Positions 8,720 to 16,783 of a stretch of DNA of 64,000 nt are shown piece by piece. The notes below the pieces were generated by a model that was not told the DNA's origin, searched no databases, and worked only from the letters and a program-made list of their open reading frames with translations. The translations under genes were made by a program, and so were the position numbers. Numbering within the stretch: position 1 is the stretch's first letter; each line of letters begins with the position of its first letter. Source of the DNA: a virus; IMG/VR virus record IMGVR_UViG_3300042939_000736, positions 1 through 64,000 of that record. One strand, given 5' to 3'.

Positions 8720-9442
8720 ATGAAATTTGGTGTATTAAAATCTAAAATAGAAAAGTGTTTAATTGAATCTTACAATAAAAATACTTTTAAAGATAATATT
8801 TTTATTTTCAATGAATTAGTAAGAAAAAATAAAAATATCAGTAAGTTATATTACTTATATGATGAATTATCATCAAAAAAAGGATTGTCAGAATCTTTGG
8901 CTAACGATTTTGTAAACGAATCCATAAATTTATACGAAAATACAATAAACAAAATCAATAAAAAACATATTGACGAAATTAATATTTGGGTCAACAATGT
9001 AGAAACAAAAAACGAATATTCTATAATTGATGACTTATTTTCTAACAATGTGGTAACATTAGAAAATAAAATTAAAAGTAGAAAACAAATTGTAGAATCA
9101 CTAAAATCTGTAGAAGTAATTTCTGAAAGTGGTAAGATAGTTCATATACCCTTGGATGATATGATAGAAGTGGCAAATAAAACAGTGAATGAATATATTT
9201 CTAAAATTAACGAATCTGAAAAAAAAGAAATTTTGAGTATAATCAACGAAGACGAAAACAAACTAAAAATAAAATTTGATTTCATCAAAGAAAATACTAT
9301 CAAAAGATTAGAAAATATTTTAGAAACTGAATCAGATGAAGAAACCAAAAAAACTATTCAAGAAACAATTCAAAAAGTAACTAAAGAAAAATTTGATAAA
9401 ATTAGTTTTGTAAAACTTAAAAGTTTAAATGAAAGTCTTTAA
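8720..9442 (+). CDS. Helical Lys/Glu-rich protein between portal and protease, 240 aa
   Basis: Unrecognised by sequence. The protein is almost entirely predicted helix with coiled-coil character, rich in Lys, Glu, Asn and Ile, and lacks Pro and Cys almost completely. Its N-terminus MKFGVLKSKIEKCLIES includes LIE, a possible gp21-type (I/L)xE cleavage site. In T4 the portal-protease interval holds the prohead core proteins gp67 and gp68, so a core or internal head protein is a reasonable inference from position. Its last 4 bases overlap the end of the convergent bS21 gene. Confidence 0.7.
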   Translation: MKFGVLKSKIEKCLIESYNKNTFKDNIFIFNELVRKNKNISKLYYLYDELSSKKGLSESLANDFVNESINLYENTINKINKKHIDEINIWVNNVETKNEYSIIDDLFSNNVVTLENKIKSRKQIVESLKSVEVISESGKIVHIPLDDMIEVANKTVNEYISKINESEKKEILSIINEDENKLKIKFDFIKENTIKRLENILETESDEETKKTIQETIQKVTKEKFDKISFVKLKSLNESL

Positions 9443-9624
9443 TCGTTTTTAAATTTTTTTTGAATATACCTTGCTTTATTTAAAATCTGTCTTTTTAAGA
9501 CAGATTTTTTTGTGAATTCTTTTCTGTTATTTAATTGACTATTTTGTCTGGTTTTAATTACCTTACTTTTAAGTTCTTTGATTGATCTTTCTATATCCCC
9601 TTTTTTTACTTTTACTATTAGCAT
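9439..9624 (-). CDS. rpsU: Ribosomal protein bS21
   Basis: The 61-residue product fits bS21 along its length: N-terminal beta start MLIVKVKKGDIERSIKELKS, then a basic helix with the RKEFTKKSV segment that corresponds to the R(R/Q)xxxxKPS(V) block of bS21, then a second basic helix KRQILNKARYIQKKFK. Length and the MLIV(K/P)VK start match Bacteroidetes forms better than the proteobacterial form. bS21 sits near the anti-Shine-Dalgarno end of 16S rRNA in the small subunit; phage copies are known and thought to redirect initiation. It is a single gene on the opposite strand inside the head block, with its own late-type box upstream. Confidence 0.82.
   Translation of the reverse strand: MLIVKVKKGDIERSIKELKSKVIKTRQNSQLNNRKEFTKKSVLKRQILNKARYIQKKFKND
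9482..9511 (+). terminator. Plus-strand terminator embedded antisense in the bS21 gene
   Basis: A perfect 12-base stem (AAAATCTGTCTT / AAGACAGATTTT) with a TTT loop is followed by more T residues on the plus strand. It lies 40 bases after the stop of the 8720-9442 gene but entirely inside the minus-strand bS21 coding sequence, over codons for the KKSVLKRQILNK region. It should end plus-strand transcription from portal and its neighbour. Confidence 0.75.
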
Positions 9625-9640
9625 ATGTGTTTAATAATTT

Positions 9641-9648
9641 TATTTATA
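9641..9648 (-). promoter_or_regulatory. TATAAATA late-type promoter box for bS21
   Basis: Read on the minus strand this is an exact TATAAATA, 16 bases before the bS21 ATG. It is the T4 late consensus and suggests bS21 is made late, with the virion proteins. Confidence 0.55.
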
Positions 9649-9713
9649 TTGATATATATTACAAATTTAAGTAAACTTATCCAAAATAAACTATTTTACT
9701 ATGGAAAAAAAAT

Positions 9714-10181
9714 ATGAAAAAAGGAAAAACTTCCAAAATCAATGGATTTAAATCTGCCAAAATTTCCTATGGAACTGTAGATTCCAAAGAATTCAAATCC
9801 CTTTATCTAAACCTACAAACTTGGGTAGAACCAAAAAAAGAAAGTGAAAGTTGGAACAGAGTAGTACTGAATATGAATAGATCTATAAAACATTCGATTT
9901 ACCAAAATATAGATAAAAAAATTTTTGACGAAAAATTTATTGTTGATATGGACTTAAGAACTAGTGGACTACAGTTGAAAAAAAAATCATTTATGAATTT
10001 AGAAATAAACTTATATCTTGTTGAAGAAATTGATTTCAAGTCATTAAAATTAAAAAAATCTTTAAAAAATTTAATAAAAAACATTTACGACGAAGTACTA
10101 TTCAAAAATGAATATTTTAAGTTTTATCTCACTAAAACTGGAAATTCAAAGTTAGTTAAGGTAAAAACCGAAAAAGTTTAA
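9714..10181 (+). CDS. Hypothetical basic protein upstream of the prohead protease, 155 aa
   Basis: Unrecognised. A Lys-rich N-terminus (MKKGKTSKINGFKSAK) precedes a mixed alpha/beta domain with alternating hydrophobic strands (RVVLNMNRSI, FIVDMDLRTS, MNLEINLYLV) and a C-terminal helix. An out-of-frame ATG at 9701 opens only a short reading frame, so 9714 is preferred. It sits 21 bases before the protease gene, so a head-assembly role is likely by position only. Confidence 0.7.
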   Translation: MKKGKTSKINGFKSAKISYGTVDSKEFKSLYLNLQTWVEPKKESESWNRVVLNMNRSIKHSIYQNIDKKIFDEKFIVDMDLRTSGLQLKKKSFMNLEINLYLVEEIDFKSLKLKKSLKNLIKNIYDEVLFKNEYFKFYLTKTGNSKLVKVKTEKV

Positions 10182-10189
10182 TATTTATT
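10182..10189 (+). promoter_or_regulatory. TATTTATT box before the prohead protease
   Basis: TATTTATT followed by ATAAAAC lies directly at the stop of the preceding gene, 13 bases before the ATG at 10203. A near-identical arrangement (TATTTATTATAAAA) precedes the minus-strand gene starting at 19126. Confidence 0.45.
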
Positions 10190-10202
10190 ATAAAACTTTG
10201 AA

Positions 10203-10919
10203 ATGAAAATATTAGGACCTAATGAAATTGGAAAAGGTATTCTTATTGAATACGATGCGGGTTATGTAAATCCCAGATCATCAAACAACCAATATATAAT
10301 GGAATCTAAAAACTTTTTAGACTATTCTAAACCCTTTGAGTTTTACGCTGTATTACAAAAATATAACACACCAAATAGGAACGGTAGAATTTATCCTGAA
10401 AAGGTTTTAAAAAGAGAAGCTGAAAATTACAAAAAAATGATTGAGAAAGGTACTTCACTTTCTGAACTTAATCACCCTGAATCGTCACTGATAGATTTAG
10501 ACAGAGTTTCCCACATAATAACTGAAATATGGTGGGATGGACCAACTTTACTTGGTAAGTTAAAATTATTAACAAGTCCTGGTTTTCATGAACGTGGCGT
10601 AGTATCGACAAAGGGCGATTTAGCGGCTAATTATCTTCGTCAAGGTGTTACTTTGGGTATATCATCTCGTGGTGTTGGATCTTTAAAAAAAGTTGGTGAA
10701 CAAAACGAAGTCCAAGATGACTTTGAATTAATTTGTTTTGACTTAGTTTCATCACCTTCTACACCGGGAGCTTATTTATTTTTAGATAAAAATGATAGAC
10801 AAAAATTTGATGAAAATTTAGAAGAAGATAAAAGGATGGCTTTGGAAAGAAATGTTGGGGAAAGTGGTAACAAATCTCTTGACTTAATGAAAAGGTTGTC
10901 CGATTATTTAGGAAAATAA
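10203..10919 (+). CDS. Prohead core protease (gp21-like, serine protease)
   Basis: A 238-residue protein with T4 gp21/S78-type motifs: NTPNRNGRIYPEKVL near residue 58, catalytic His in LNHPES near residue 88 and catalytic Ser in LGISSRGVG near residue 151, followed by FDLVSSPSTPGAY, the usual end of the catalytic core. This enzyme is activated in the prohead and cleaves scaffold, internal proteins and the major capsid protein at (I/L)xE sites. It sits between portal and scaffold/capsid genes as in T4. Confidence 0.93.
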   Translation: MKILGPNEIGKGILIEYDAGYVNPRSSNNQYIMESKNFLDYSKPFEFYAVLQKYNTPNRNGRIYPEKVLKREAENYKKMIEKGTSLSELNHPESSLIDLDRVSHIITEIWWDGPTLLGKLKLLTSPGFHERGVVSTKGDLAANYLRQGVTLGISSRGVGSLKKVGEQNEVQDDFELICFDLVSSPSTPGAYLFLDKNDRQKFDENLEEDKRMALERNVGESGNKSLDLMKRLSDYLGK

Positions 10920-10925
10920 TTAAAA

Positions 10926-11144
10926 ATGGAACAAGGAGAAAAATATTTTGTAGCAAGAATCACCACAGACATGCTTGATGAAAACAGTGGTAAAGTAAAA
11001 AAAATGAAAGAAGAAAAATTGGTACGAGCTTATTCACCAACCGATGTTGAAGCTAAAGTTACGAAAATTTACGAAAATTACACAATGGACTGGAGAATTA
11101 CCGCAATTGTTGAAAGTAAAATTGACGAAGTGATCGAAGGTTAA
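10926..11144 (+). CDS. Small protein resembling the DUF4494 family, 72 aa
   Basis: The layout is a single small alpha/beta unit: KYFVARITTDMLDENSGKVK, then KEEKLVRAYSPTDVEAKVTK, then a strand. This resembles DUF4494, a small family frequent in Bacteroidetes and their phages, of unknown function; the assignment is from memory of the pattern and tentative. It starts 6 bases after the protease stop and is followed by a strong terminator, so it ends the protease transcription unit. Confidence 0.6.
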   Translation: MEQGEKYFVARITTDMLDENSGKVKKMKEEKLVRAYSPTDVEAKVTKIYENYTMDWRITAIVESKIDEVIEG

Positions 11145-11165
11145 AAATAAAAATCAAGAATTTTT

Positions 11166-11198
11166 AAAAAAGGGAATATGAATAATATTCCCTTTTTT
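11166..11198 (+). terminator. Rho-independent terminator
   Basis: A stem of 14 pairs (AAAAAAGGGAATAT / ATATTCCCTTTTTT) with loop GAATA and a T tract, 21 bases after the stop at 11144. Confidence 0.88.
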
Positions 11199-11241
11199 TA
11201 TTACTATAACTAAAAAAAATGAATTTTTTATAAGTTACTAA

Positions 11242-11249
11242 TATTTATT
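11242..11249 (+). promoter_or_regulatory. TATTTATT box before the scaffold-like gene
   Basis: It lies 18 bases before the ATG at 11268, in the gap after the terminator. A second AT-rich TATAAATG overlaps the start codon itself. Confidence 0.4.
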
Positions 11250-11267
11250 TGTTAAACAAACTTATAA

Positions 11268-13025
11268 ATGAGTAAAAAAACAGTTGTAGAAGAAGCGGTA
11301 ATTCAAATGAAAAATTTGGAAGAAGCTCTTAAAGAAAATGCAAAAGGAATACTTGCCTCAACAATGAGACAAGAAATCAATTCTTTGGTAAAAGAATCTC
11401 TGACAGAACAGGATGAGGTTGGAACAAGCGATGAAGAAGAGGTGGATGTAAAAACACCTGAAGGAGAAGAAGACGTTGATGATGAAACTTTCAGCGTAGA
11501 TGATGAAGATGATTTGGCTGATGACGATGACTTCGCGGATGACGACGATGATTTGGCTGATGACGATGACTTCGCAGATGACGATGATGATTTAATGGCT
11601 AACTTAGGTACTGATGACGATGAAGAAGAAGTTACAGTAGACATGAGAGGTGCTAGCGATGATGAAGTTGCCACTGTATTTGCAAAAATGGATAAAAATG
11701 ATAAAGTTTCAATTGAAAAAGTCGGTGACTTCTATGAATTAAGAGACACTGAAAATGATACTGAATATATCATTAAATTAAATGAATCAGACGAATTTTA
11801 TGAAAACGCTTTTGATAGTCAAGATAGATTTATGAAAAGACATATGGCTGGTGATGATTCTTGGCAAGATGAAGACCTACATAGTTATAGAAATTATGAC
11901 TCTGAAGGTGATCTTGGTGATATCATGGCAGACGATGGTTATGGTAGAAAAAGACACAGACATCATGATGAAGATGAAATGGACCATTCAACAATTTATG
12001 AATTGGAGCTTGAAGAAGAAGGCGATTATGGTTTAGGTGAAGAAATGTATGAAGATTCAATGACCTATGAGGGTATGGGTGGAATGCATTCTGACGAACT
12101 TGATGAAGAAATGTATGAAGATTCAATGACCTATGAGGGTATGGGTGGAATGCATTCTGACGAACTTGATGAAGAAATGTATGAAGACATGACTTACGAT
12201 GAGCTTGATGAAATGTACACAGATGAACTTGATGAAGAAATGTATGAAGACATGACTTATGAAGATCTTGACGAAGATATGTACGGTGAATCATGGTCAA
12301 GCATGGCTAATGAAACAGACAAGTTTAAAGTTCACGAATCTAAACAAAAAACAGGAAGTGCGTCGAAATTCAAATATAGTAAAAAACCTAACCAAGAAGG
12401 TGGGTTTAACACAAAAATGAAAGAAGGATCAAAACGTTTTGGAAAGTCAGGTAAAGCATCTTTCGATTACGATAATGAAGATCCTAATTCAGAAATTGTT
12501 ATGAAGATCGTAAACAAAATTAAAGGTGGTAAAAAATCCGAAACTAAAGAAGCTTCAAGAACTTTAGGTGTTGGAAGAGCCTTTGGTAAAAAAGGATTAG
12601 ATAAAAAAATAACTGCACCAAGACACTTGAAAGAAGAAGTTGAAATTTTAAGAGAAAAGAATGAAGAATACAAAAAGGCTTTAGACTTATTTAGAACTAA
12701 ACTTAATGAAGTCGCGGTTTTCAATTCTAATTTAGCATACGCTACTAGATTGTTTACGGAACACTCAACAACAAAACAAGAAAAAATAAATATTTTGAGA
12801 AGATTTGATAACGTTGAATCTTTGAAAGAATCCAAAAATCTTTATCAGACTCTAAAAAGTGAATTGTCTAATAATAATTTGACGGATAATAGTATTAATG
12901 AATCAATCAATAGAACTGTTATGAAGGCACCTTCTACGGGTTCTGCGGTAAATTTGATTGAATCAAAAACTTACGAAAATCCACAATTTATGAGAATGAA
13001 AGACTTAATGGGTAAAATAAAATAA
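11268..13025 (+). CDS. Acidic scaffold-like prohead core protein
   Basis: The position immediately before the major capsid gene and extreme acidity suggest the counterpart of T4 gp22, the prohead scaffold. The 585-residue protein starts with a helical segment, followed by Asp-rich repeats LADDDDFADDDDD (residues 80-110), a small folded part near 115-175, and tandem 22-residue units of the form EEMYEDSMTYEGMGGMHSDE. The DNA units are 66 bases at 12039 and 12105, decaying after 12171. The last 150 residues are a Lys/Glu coiled coil (HLKEEVEILREKNEEYKKAL). Scaffolds are degraded by the gp21 protease and rarely conserved in sequence, so the call rests on position and composition. Confidence 0.7.
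   Translation: MSKKTVVEEAVIQMKNLEEALKENAKGILASTMRQEINSLVKESLTEQDEVGTSDEEEVDVKTPEGEEDVDDETFSVDDEDDLADDDDFADDDDDLADDDDFADDDDDLMANLGTDDDEEEVTVDMRGASDDEVATVFAKMDKNDKVSIEKVGDFYELRDTENDTEYIIKLNESDEFYENAFDSQDRFMKRHMAGDDSWQDEDLHSYRNYDSEGDLGDIMADDGYGRKRHRHHDEDEMDHSTIYELELEEEGDYGLGEEMYEDSMTYEGMGGMHSDELDEEMYEDSMTYEGMGGMHSDELDEEMYEDMTYDELDEMYTDELDEEMYEDMTYEDLDEDMYGESWSSMANETDKFKVHESKQKTGSASKFKYSKKPNQEGGFNTKMKEGSKRFGKSGKASFDYDNEDPNSEIVMKIVNKIKGGKKSETKEASRTLGVGRAFGKKGLDKKITAPRHLKEEVEILREKNEEYKKALDLFRTKLNEVAVFNSNLAYATRLFTEHSTTKQEKINILRRFDNVESLKESKNLYQTLKSELSNNNLTDNSINESINRTVMKAPSTGSAVNLIESKTYENPQFMRMKDLMGKIK
12039..12233 (+). repeat. Tandem 66-bp coding repeats in the scaffold-like gene
   Basis: Two nearly identical 66-base units (12039-12104 and 12105-12170) are followed by a diverged 63-base unit (12171-12233). 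All keep the reading frame and encode Met/Glu/Asp/Tyr-rich segments. Confidence 0.85.
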
Positions 13026-13044
13026 ACTTTTTAACAAAACCGTA

Positions 13045-13052
13045 TATTTATA
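13045..13052 (+). promoter_or_regulatory. TATTTATA box before the major capsid gene
   Basis: TATTTATA lies 40 bases before the MCP ATG at 13093, followed by a second AT-rich CATAAATA-type element (13059-13066). This is the longest leader of the head genes, fitting a highly expressed gene with its own promoter. Confidence 0.5.
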
Positions 13053-13092
13053 ATATACATAAATAAAAAAATAAAGCTAAAAACAAATAAAA

Positions 13093-14982
13093 ATGGGAGC
13101 ATTATTAGAATCAGGTCTTGTTGGTAACATCGGGTTAAAACACCTAAAAGTTATCAAAGAAGATACAATTAACAAATGGGACAGATTAGGGTTCCTTGAA
13201 GGTCTTAAAGGCCACCTAAAAGAAAACGTAGCACAGTTATATGAAAACCAAGCTTCTTTCTTGATTAACGAAGCAACTTCAGAAACTTCTAACGGAGCTT
13301 TTGAAACAGTTGTATTCCCTATCGTAAGAAGAGTTTTTTCTAAATTGTTAGCAAACGATATCGTATCAGTACAAGCAATGAACTTACCTATTGGTAAATT
13401 GTTCTACTTCGTACCTCGTATCCAAGGATACAATCCTAACGCGGCAAATCCTGATGGGACACACTATTCACCAATAGGATCACCTCAAGCAATTGCAGAT
13501 GGTTACAACTCACTTGGTCAAGGTTACCCTAACGCTAATTTACCTGCTGGTCAGACTAACGCACCATATACAAAAAATCTTTATGATTTATTTTATGAAG
13601 GTAATGAGGCAGGTTTAGATCCTCCAGGATTGTTTGACTATTCTAAAGGTCAATGGACTGCAGTTACTCAACCGGCTATCGCTATGGTATGGTCAGGTTC
13701 TGATTTAACTCCAGCGACAAATCAATTTGACGGTGAAGTTACAAGAAAAATTATCGTTAAACTTTGTGGATTTAATAACGGAGGTGTTGGTAAATTAATC
13801 GGACCTGATGGTAATGAGATAGATACAGAAACTTTCTTATCTGATCTTAAAATTGTTGCTGACTTAAACGTATTAACAGGATCTACAGGATGTCCTAATT
13901 TAGATGAGATTGGAAACACAAACTTGTCAGCACCATTATTGTTTAGAGTTGTAACTCAAATTTATGGTAAAGGAATTGTACAACCAACATCTAATACTCA
14001 AGGAACAACTTTCCCTACAACAGGAAATGGTGGGTCTTACAACAATATCTGTTCACAGGATGGTTGTATCTATTTAGAAGTTGATCTTTCTTGTCCAGCA
14101 TGTGCTGATTGTGGAGCTACTACATTAGATGGTTACACAGGAACTACAATTGGTGAAATAACAGAAAATAATGATACATTAGGACAATCTCCATTCCAAG
14201 CAATTTATAGAAGATATAAAAACTTAGAATTCGAAGATCAAATTGGTGAGGTTTCTTTTGATCTTGAGTCAGTGACTGTTTCTGTAACAGAAAGAAAATT
14301 AAGAGCACAATGGTCACCTGAATTAGCTCAGGACGTTGCAGCATTCCATAACATCGATGCAGAAGCTGAATTGACAGCGTTGTTGTCAGAACAAGTAGCT
14401 GCTGAAATCGATCGTGAAATTTTACGTGACTTGAGAAAAGGAGCGGCATGGAATTTACGTTGGGACTACAACGGATGGAGAAGACTTCAATTGACTACAT
14501 CTTATACACAAAAAGATTGGAACCAAACTTTGATCACAGCGATCAATCAATTGTCAGCACAAATCCACAAATCTACTTTGAGAGGTGGTGCTAACTGGAT
14601 CGTTGTTTCTTCTGAAGTTTCTGCAATCTTTGATGATCTTGAATACTTCCACGTATCAAATGCTTCACCAGAGCAAGATCAATACAACATGGGTATCGAA
14701 AGAGTAGGTACGTTGTCAGGACGTTACCAAGTTTACCGTGATCCTTACTTCCCGCCTAACCAAGTGTTAATCGGTCACAAAGGAACATCATTGTTAGACA
14801 CAGGTTACATTTACGCACCGTATGTACCTCTACAATTGACACCTACAATGTATAACCCATTCAACTTCACACCTATCAAAGGTATTATGACAAGATACGC
14901 TAAGAAAATGGTTAACAACCGTTTCTACGGACGTATCACAGTTGATGGTGTTAGAACGTTTGACTTAAGAGAATTGAGATAA
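13093..14982 (+). CDS. Major capsid protein (gp23-like)
   Basis: A 629-residue protein with gp23-type blocks: FPIVRRVFSKLLANDIVSVQ, FYFVPRIQGYN, the central EVSFDLESVTVSVTERKLRA, and AEAELTALLSEQVAAEIDRE with DLRKGAAWN after it, then WIVVSSEVSAIFDDL and the C-terminal MTRYAKKMVNNRFYGRITVD. It forms the hexamers of the T4-type head after gp21 cleavage of its N-terminal targeting segment. T4 gp23 is 521 residues; the extra length here lies around residues 150-360 and includes a Cys-rich loop (CSQDGCIYLEVDLSCPACAD), probably a surface insertion domain. Codon use is the most optimised in the window (many ATC, AAC, CGT codons), consistent with very high expression. Confidence 0.95.
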   Translation: MGALLESGLVGNIGLKHLKVIKEDTINKWDRLGFLEGLKGHLKENVAQLYENQASFLINEATSETSNGAFETVVFPIVRRVFSKLLANDIVSVQAMNLPIGKLFYFVPRIQGYNPNAANPDGTHYSPIGSPQAIADGYNSLGQGYPNANLPAGQTNAPYTKNLYDLFYEGNEAGLDPPGLFDYSKGQWTAVTQPAIAMVWSGSDLTPATNQFDGEVTRKIIVKLCGFNNGGVGKLIGPDGNEIDTETFLSDLKIVADLNVLTGSTGCPNLDEIGNTNLSAPLLFRVVTQIYGKGIVQPTSNTQGTTFPTTGNGGSYNNICSQDGCIYLEVDLSCPACADCGATTLDGYTGTTIGEITENNDTLGQSPFQAIYRRYKNLEFEDQIGEVSFDLESVTVSVTERKLRAQWSPELAQDVAAFHNIDAEAELTALLSEQVAAEIDREILRDLRKGAAWNLRWDYNGWRRLQLTTSYTQKDWNQTLITAINQLSAQIHKSTLRGGANWIVVSSEVSAIFDDLEYFHVSNASPEQDQYNMGIERVGTLSGRYQVYRDPYFPPNQVLIGHKGTSLLDTGYIYAPYVPLQLTPTMYNPFNFTPIKGIMTRYAKKMVNNRFYGRITVDGVRTFDLRELR

Positions 14983-15001
14983 TCAATTAACGGTTAATAA
15001 G

Positions 15002-15033
15002 AAAAAGGTCAGAGAAATCTGACCTTTTTTTTT
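15002..15033 (+). terminator. Strong terminator after the major capsid gene
   Basis: AAAAAGGTCAGA and TCTGACCTTTTT pair around a GAAA tetraloop, followed by further T residues, 20 bases after the capsid stop. Confidence 0.92.
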
Positions 15034-15077
15034 GTTAAACAATTACCGTAGAATGTTAAGTCATATTATAAAATAAA

Positions 15078-15299
15078 TTATTCTTTTACATCATTCACTA
15101 ACATTCTTATAGACTTAGAAATTATTTCAGTTTCACCAATAGAAAAAGCGCCCCTTTGGTGTGCACACTTAACGGCTTCAACTAAATAATAAATTGAATG
15201 TTCTTTGTCCATAGTTGATAATATTACTTCTAAATGTTCTTCAGATAGTAAATTGATACTGCCGAAAAGATTACCAAAAATTTCATTTTTTTCTTCCAT
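15078..15299 (-). CDS. Hypothetical protein, 73 aa
   Basis: Unrecognised small, helical protein (LLSEEHLEVILSTMDKEHSI, then YYLVEAVKCAHQRGAFSIGE). It is on the minus strand, convergent with the capsid gene and divergent from the gene at 15328, with which it shares a 28-base promoter region. Coding is supported by a box-containing leader and by clean helical periodicity. Confidence 0.65.
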   Translation of the reverse strand: MEEKNEIFGNLFGSINLLSEEHLEVILSTMDKEHSIYYLVEAVKCAHQRGAFSIGETEIISKSIRMLVNDVKE

Positions 15300-15314
15300 A
15301 ATAATTATTTGTGA

Positions 15315-15322
15315 TATTTATA
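15315..15322. promoter_or_regulatory. Divergent promoter-like box (TATTTATA / TATAAATA)
   Basis: The 28-base gap between two divergent genes contains one box that reads TATTTATA on the plus strand (5 bases before ATG 15328) and TATAAATA on the minus strand (15 bases before the ATG ending at 15299). Confidence 0.5.
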
Positions 15323-15327
15323 AGATA

Positions 15328-16281
15328 ATGAATATTCAAGATATTGTAAACAAAATAATACTAGAAGCAACTACTGAACTCGGGAGTAGGGGATCCTATG
15401 TACCCCCTTTACAACCTGGGTTCAGATTTTTTAAAAAAGAACAATTAGGACCTTTTACAATATCAACTTCTAATTATGATGATGCGATGTTGGCTTATGA
15501 TAGTTATGATGGTGTTATGGATACACCAAAAAAAGAAATAAAAAAACGAGAAAAAATTGCTAAAAAATCTACAAACAAAATAAAAAAAAACCCTTATCTA
15601 ACATTCAGTGATGATGATGGAGGTATATTAAATCAAACACCTGGTGGTAGAAAAAAAATTGTTCCGATACAAAGACAAAAAAAAATTAATGAAGCAAATA
15701 CTTCAATAACCGCAGGTCCTTACAATGCCCCGTTAGAAATAGGGTTTTACGATTGGGAAGATCATCATATTGGTCCTTTTACTGAATTTGTGGAAACAAA
15801 TAATAACAAACTACAGATAAAAAAGAAAATGCGTAATAATATAAAAAGGACTGTTGGTGTTTGGGAAAAAGATCATCGAGGATCTTATGATAGAAATATA
15901 GACGAACCACATCATTTAAAAGAAGATTTGGCGGTTTGGTTTGGTACTAAAAAAAAACCAAAAGGTTCAAAACAACCAAAAGGTCCATGGGTTAACATTT
16001 GTCGTAAAGTTGATGGTAAACATCCGCCTTGCGGGCGACACGACACATCCAAAGGGGCGTACCCTAAATGTCGTGCCGCTGGTGTTGCGGGTAAAATGTC
16101 CGATTCTGCTAAAAGATCCGCTTGTCAACAAAAAAGATCTGCCGAAAAAAAAGATACGCAAACAGGAAAAGGACAAAAACCGATTATGACATCATATAAA
16201 CCAAGAAAATCCACAAATGAAGTAAGAATTACAGAATCACATTTAGTCTTGCTTATCAAAAATATTTTGAAAGAACTTTAG
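15328..16281 (+). CDS. Virion-type protein with Cys-rich DUF5872-like domain
   Basis: The start is ATG 15328 (MNIQDIVNKIILEATTE); the frame stays open upstream to 15205 but that stretch overlaps the divergent gene and its promoter box. The N-terminal ILE followed by Ala resembles a gp21-type cleavage site. Two related segments (FRFFKKEQLGPFT near residue 32 and EIGFYDWEDHHIGPFTEF near 140) suggest an internal duplication. Residues 195-290 hold a Cys-rich module, WVNICRKVDGKHPPCGRHD with later YPKC and ACQQKR, resembling DUF5872-type phage domains. The C-terminus ITESHLVLLIKNILKE nearly copies the N-terminus of the protein encoded at 16784-17272. Confidence 0.7.
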   Translation: MNIQDIVNKIILEATTELGSRGSYVPPLQPGFRFFKKEQLGPFTISTSNYDDAMLAYDSYDGVMDTPKKEIKKREKIAKKSTNKIKKNPYLTFSDDDGGILNQTPGGRKKIVPIQRQKKINEANTSITAGPYNAPLEIGFYDWEDHHIGPFTEFVETNNNKLQIKKKMRNNIKRTVGVWEKDHRGSYDRNIDEPHHLKEDLAVWFGTKKKPKGSKQPKGPWVNICRKVDGKHPPCGRHDTSKGAYPKCRAAGVAGKMSDSAKRSACQQKRSAEKKDTQTGKGQKPIMTSYKPRKSTNEVRITESHLVLLIKNILKEL

Positions 16282-16282
16282 A

Positions 16283-16717
16283 TTATTGTTCGCTAATTTT
16301 CATTTCATCTACTATTGCATTGTAAACTTTATCTAAAGTATTCTTGATATTTTTTTTGACTGTTCTTTCTGTATCCGTTCGTCTTTTTTCCGTTTCTGTA
16401 TCATAAAGATATGTTATTCTTTCATAATCCCTTGTGGATAATTTTACATCATAATGAAAAACATGATTTGTAATTTCCACCCTACCATAGTCTATTATAA
16501 TAAAAAGATTCAATGAATCATTAATTATGAATCTTTTGTTTGACATTGGGGCAATCATAAAATCGGAATCTTTATGCGAAATAAGTTTTACACATATCTT
16601 GAAGGCAGTTTTTTCATGTAGCTCAACTTCTTCATAAGTCTTTAGGGCGGAAGATCTACCTACTTTACTTAGTCTTACTTTGAATCTTTTGTAGATTCTC
16701 CTTAAAATTTTTTTCAT
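16283..16717 (-). CDS. Hypothetical basic protein, 144 aa
   Basis: Unrecognised. It has a strongly basic N-terminal helix (MKKILRRIYKRFKVRLSK), an alpha/beta middle (FIINDSLNLFIIIDYGRVEI) and a charged C-terminal helix. It is convergent with the gene ending at 16281, with one base between them. No signal peptide or membrane span is evident. Confidence 0.65.
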   Translation of the reverse strand: MKKILRRIYKRFKVRLSKVGRSSALKTYEEVELHEKTAFKICVKLISHKDSDFMIAPMSNKRFIINDSLNLFIIIDYGRVEITNHVFHYDVKLSTRDYERITYLYDTETEKRRTDTERTVKKNIKNTLDKVYNAIVDEMKISEQ

Positions 16718-16783
16718 TTTGTTGTATTTTATAATACTACAAATATATATAAAAAAAACTTAAATAAAAAAAAATAAATTATT

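Noticed and set aside
11303-12300. Minus-strand Ser-rich and His-rich frames opposite the scaffold-like gene
   Set aside because: Antisense shadows of Asp/Glu codon runs.
15205-15327. Upstream start for the gene ending at 16281
   Set aside because: It would overlap the divergent 73-residue gene and the promoter box; the ATG at 15328 gives a normal leader and an N-terminus like other head proteins.
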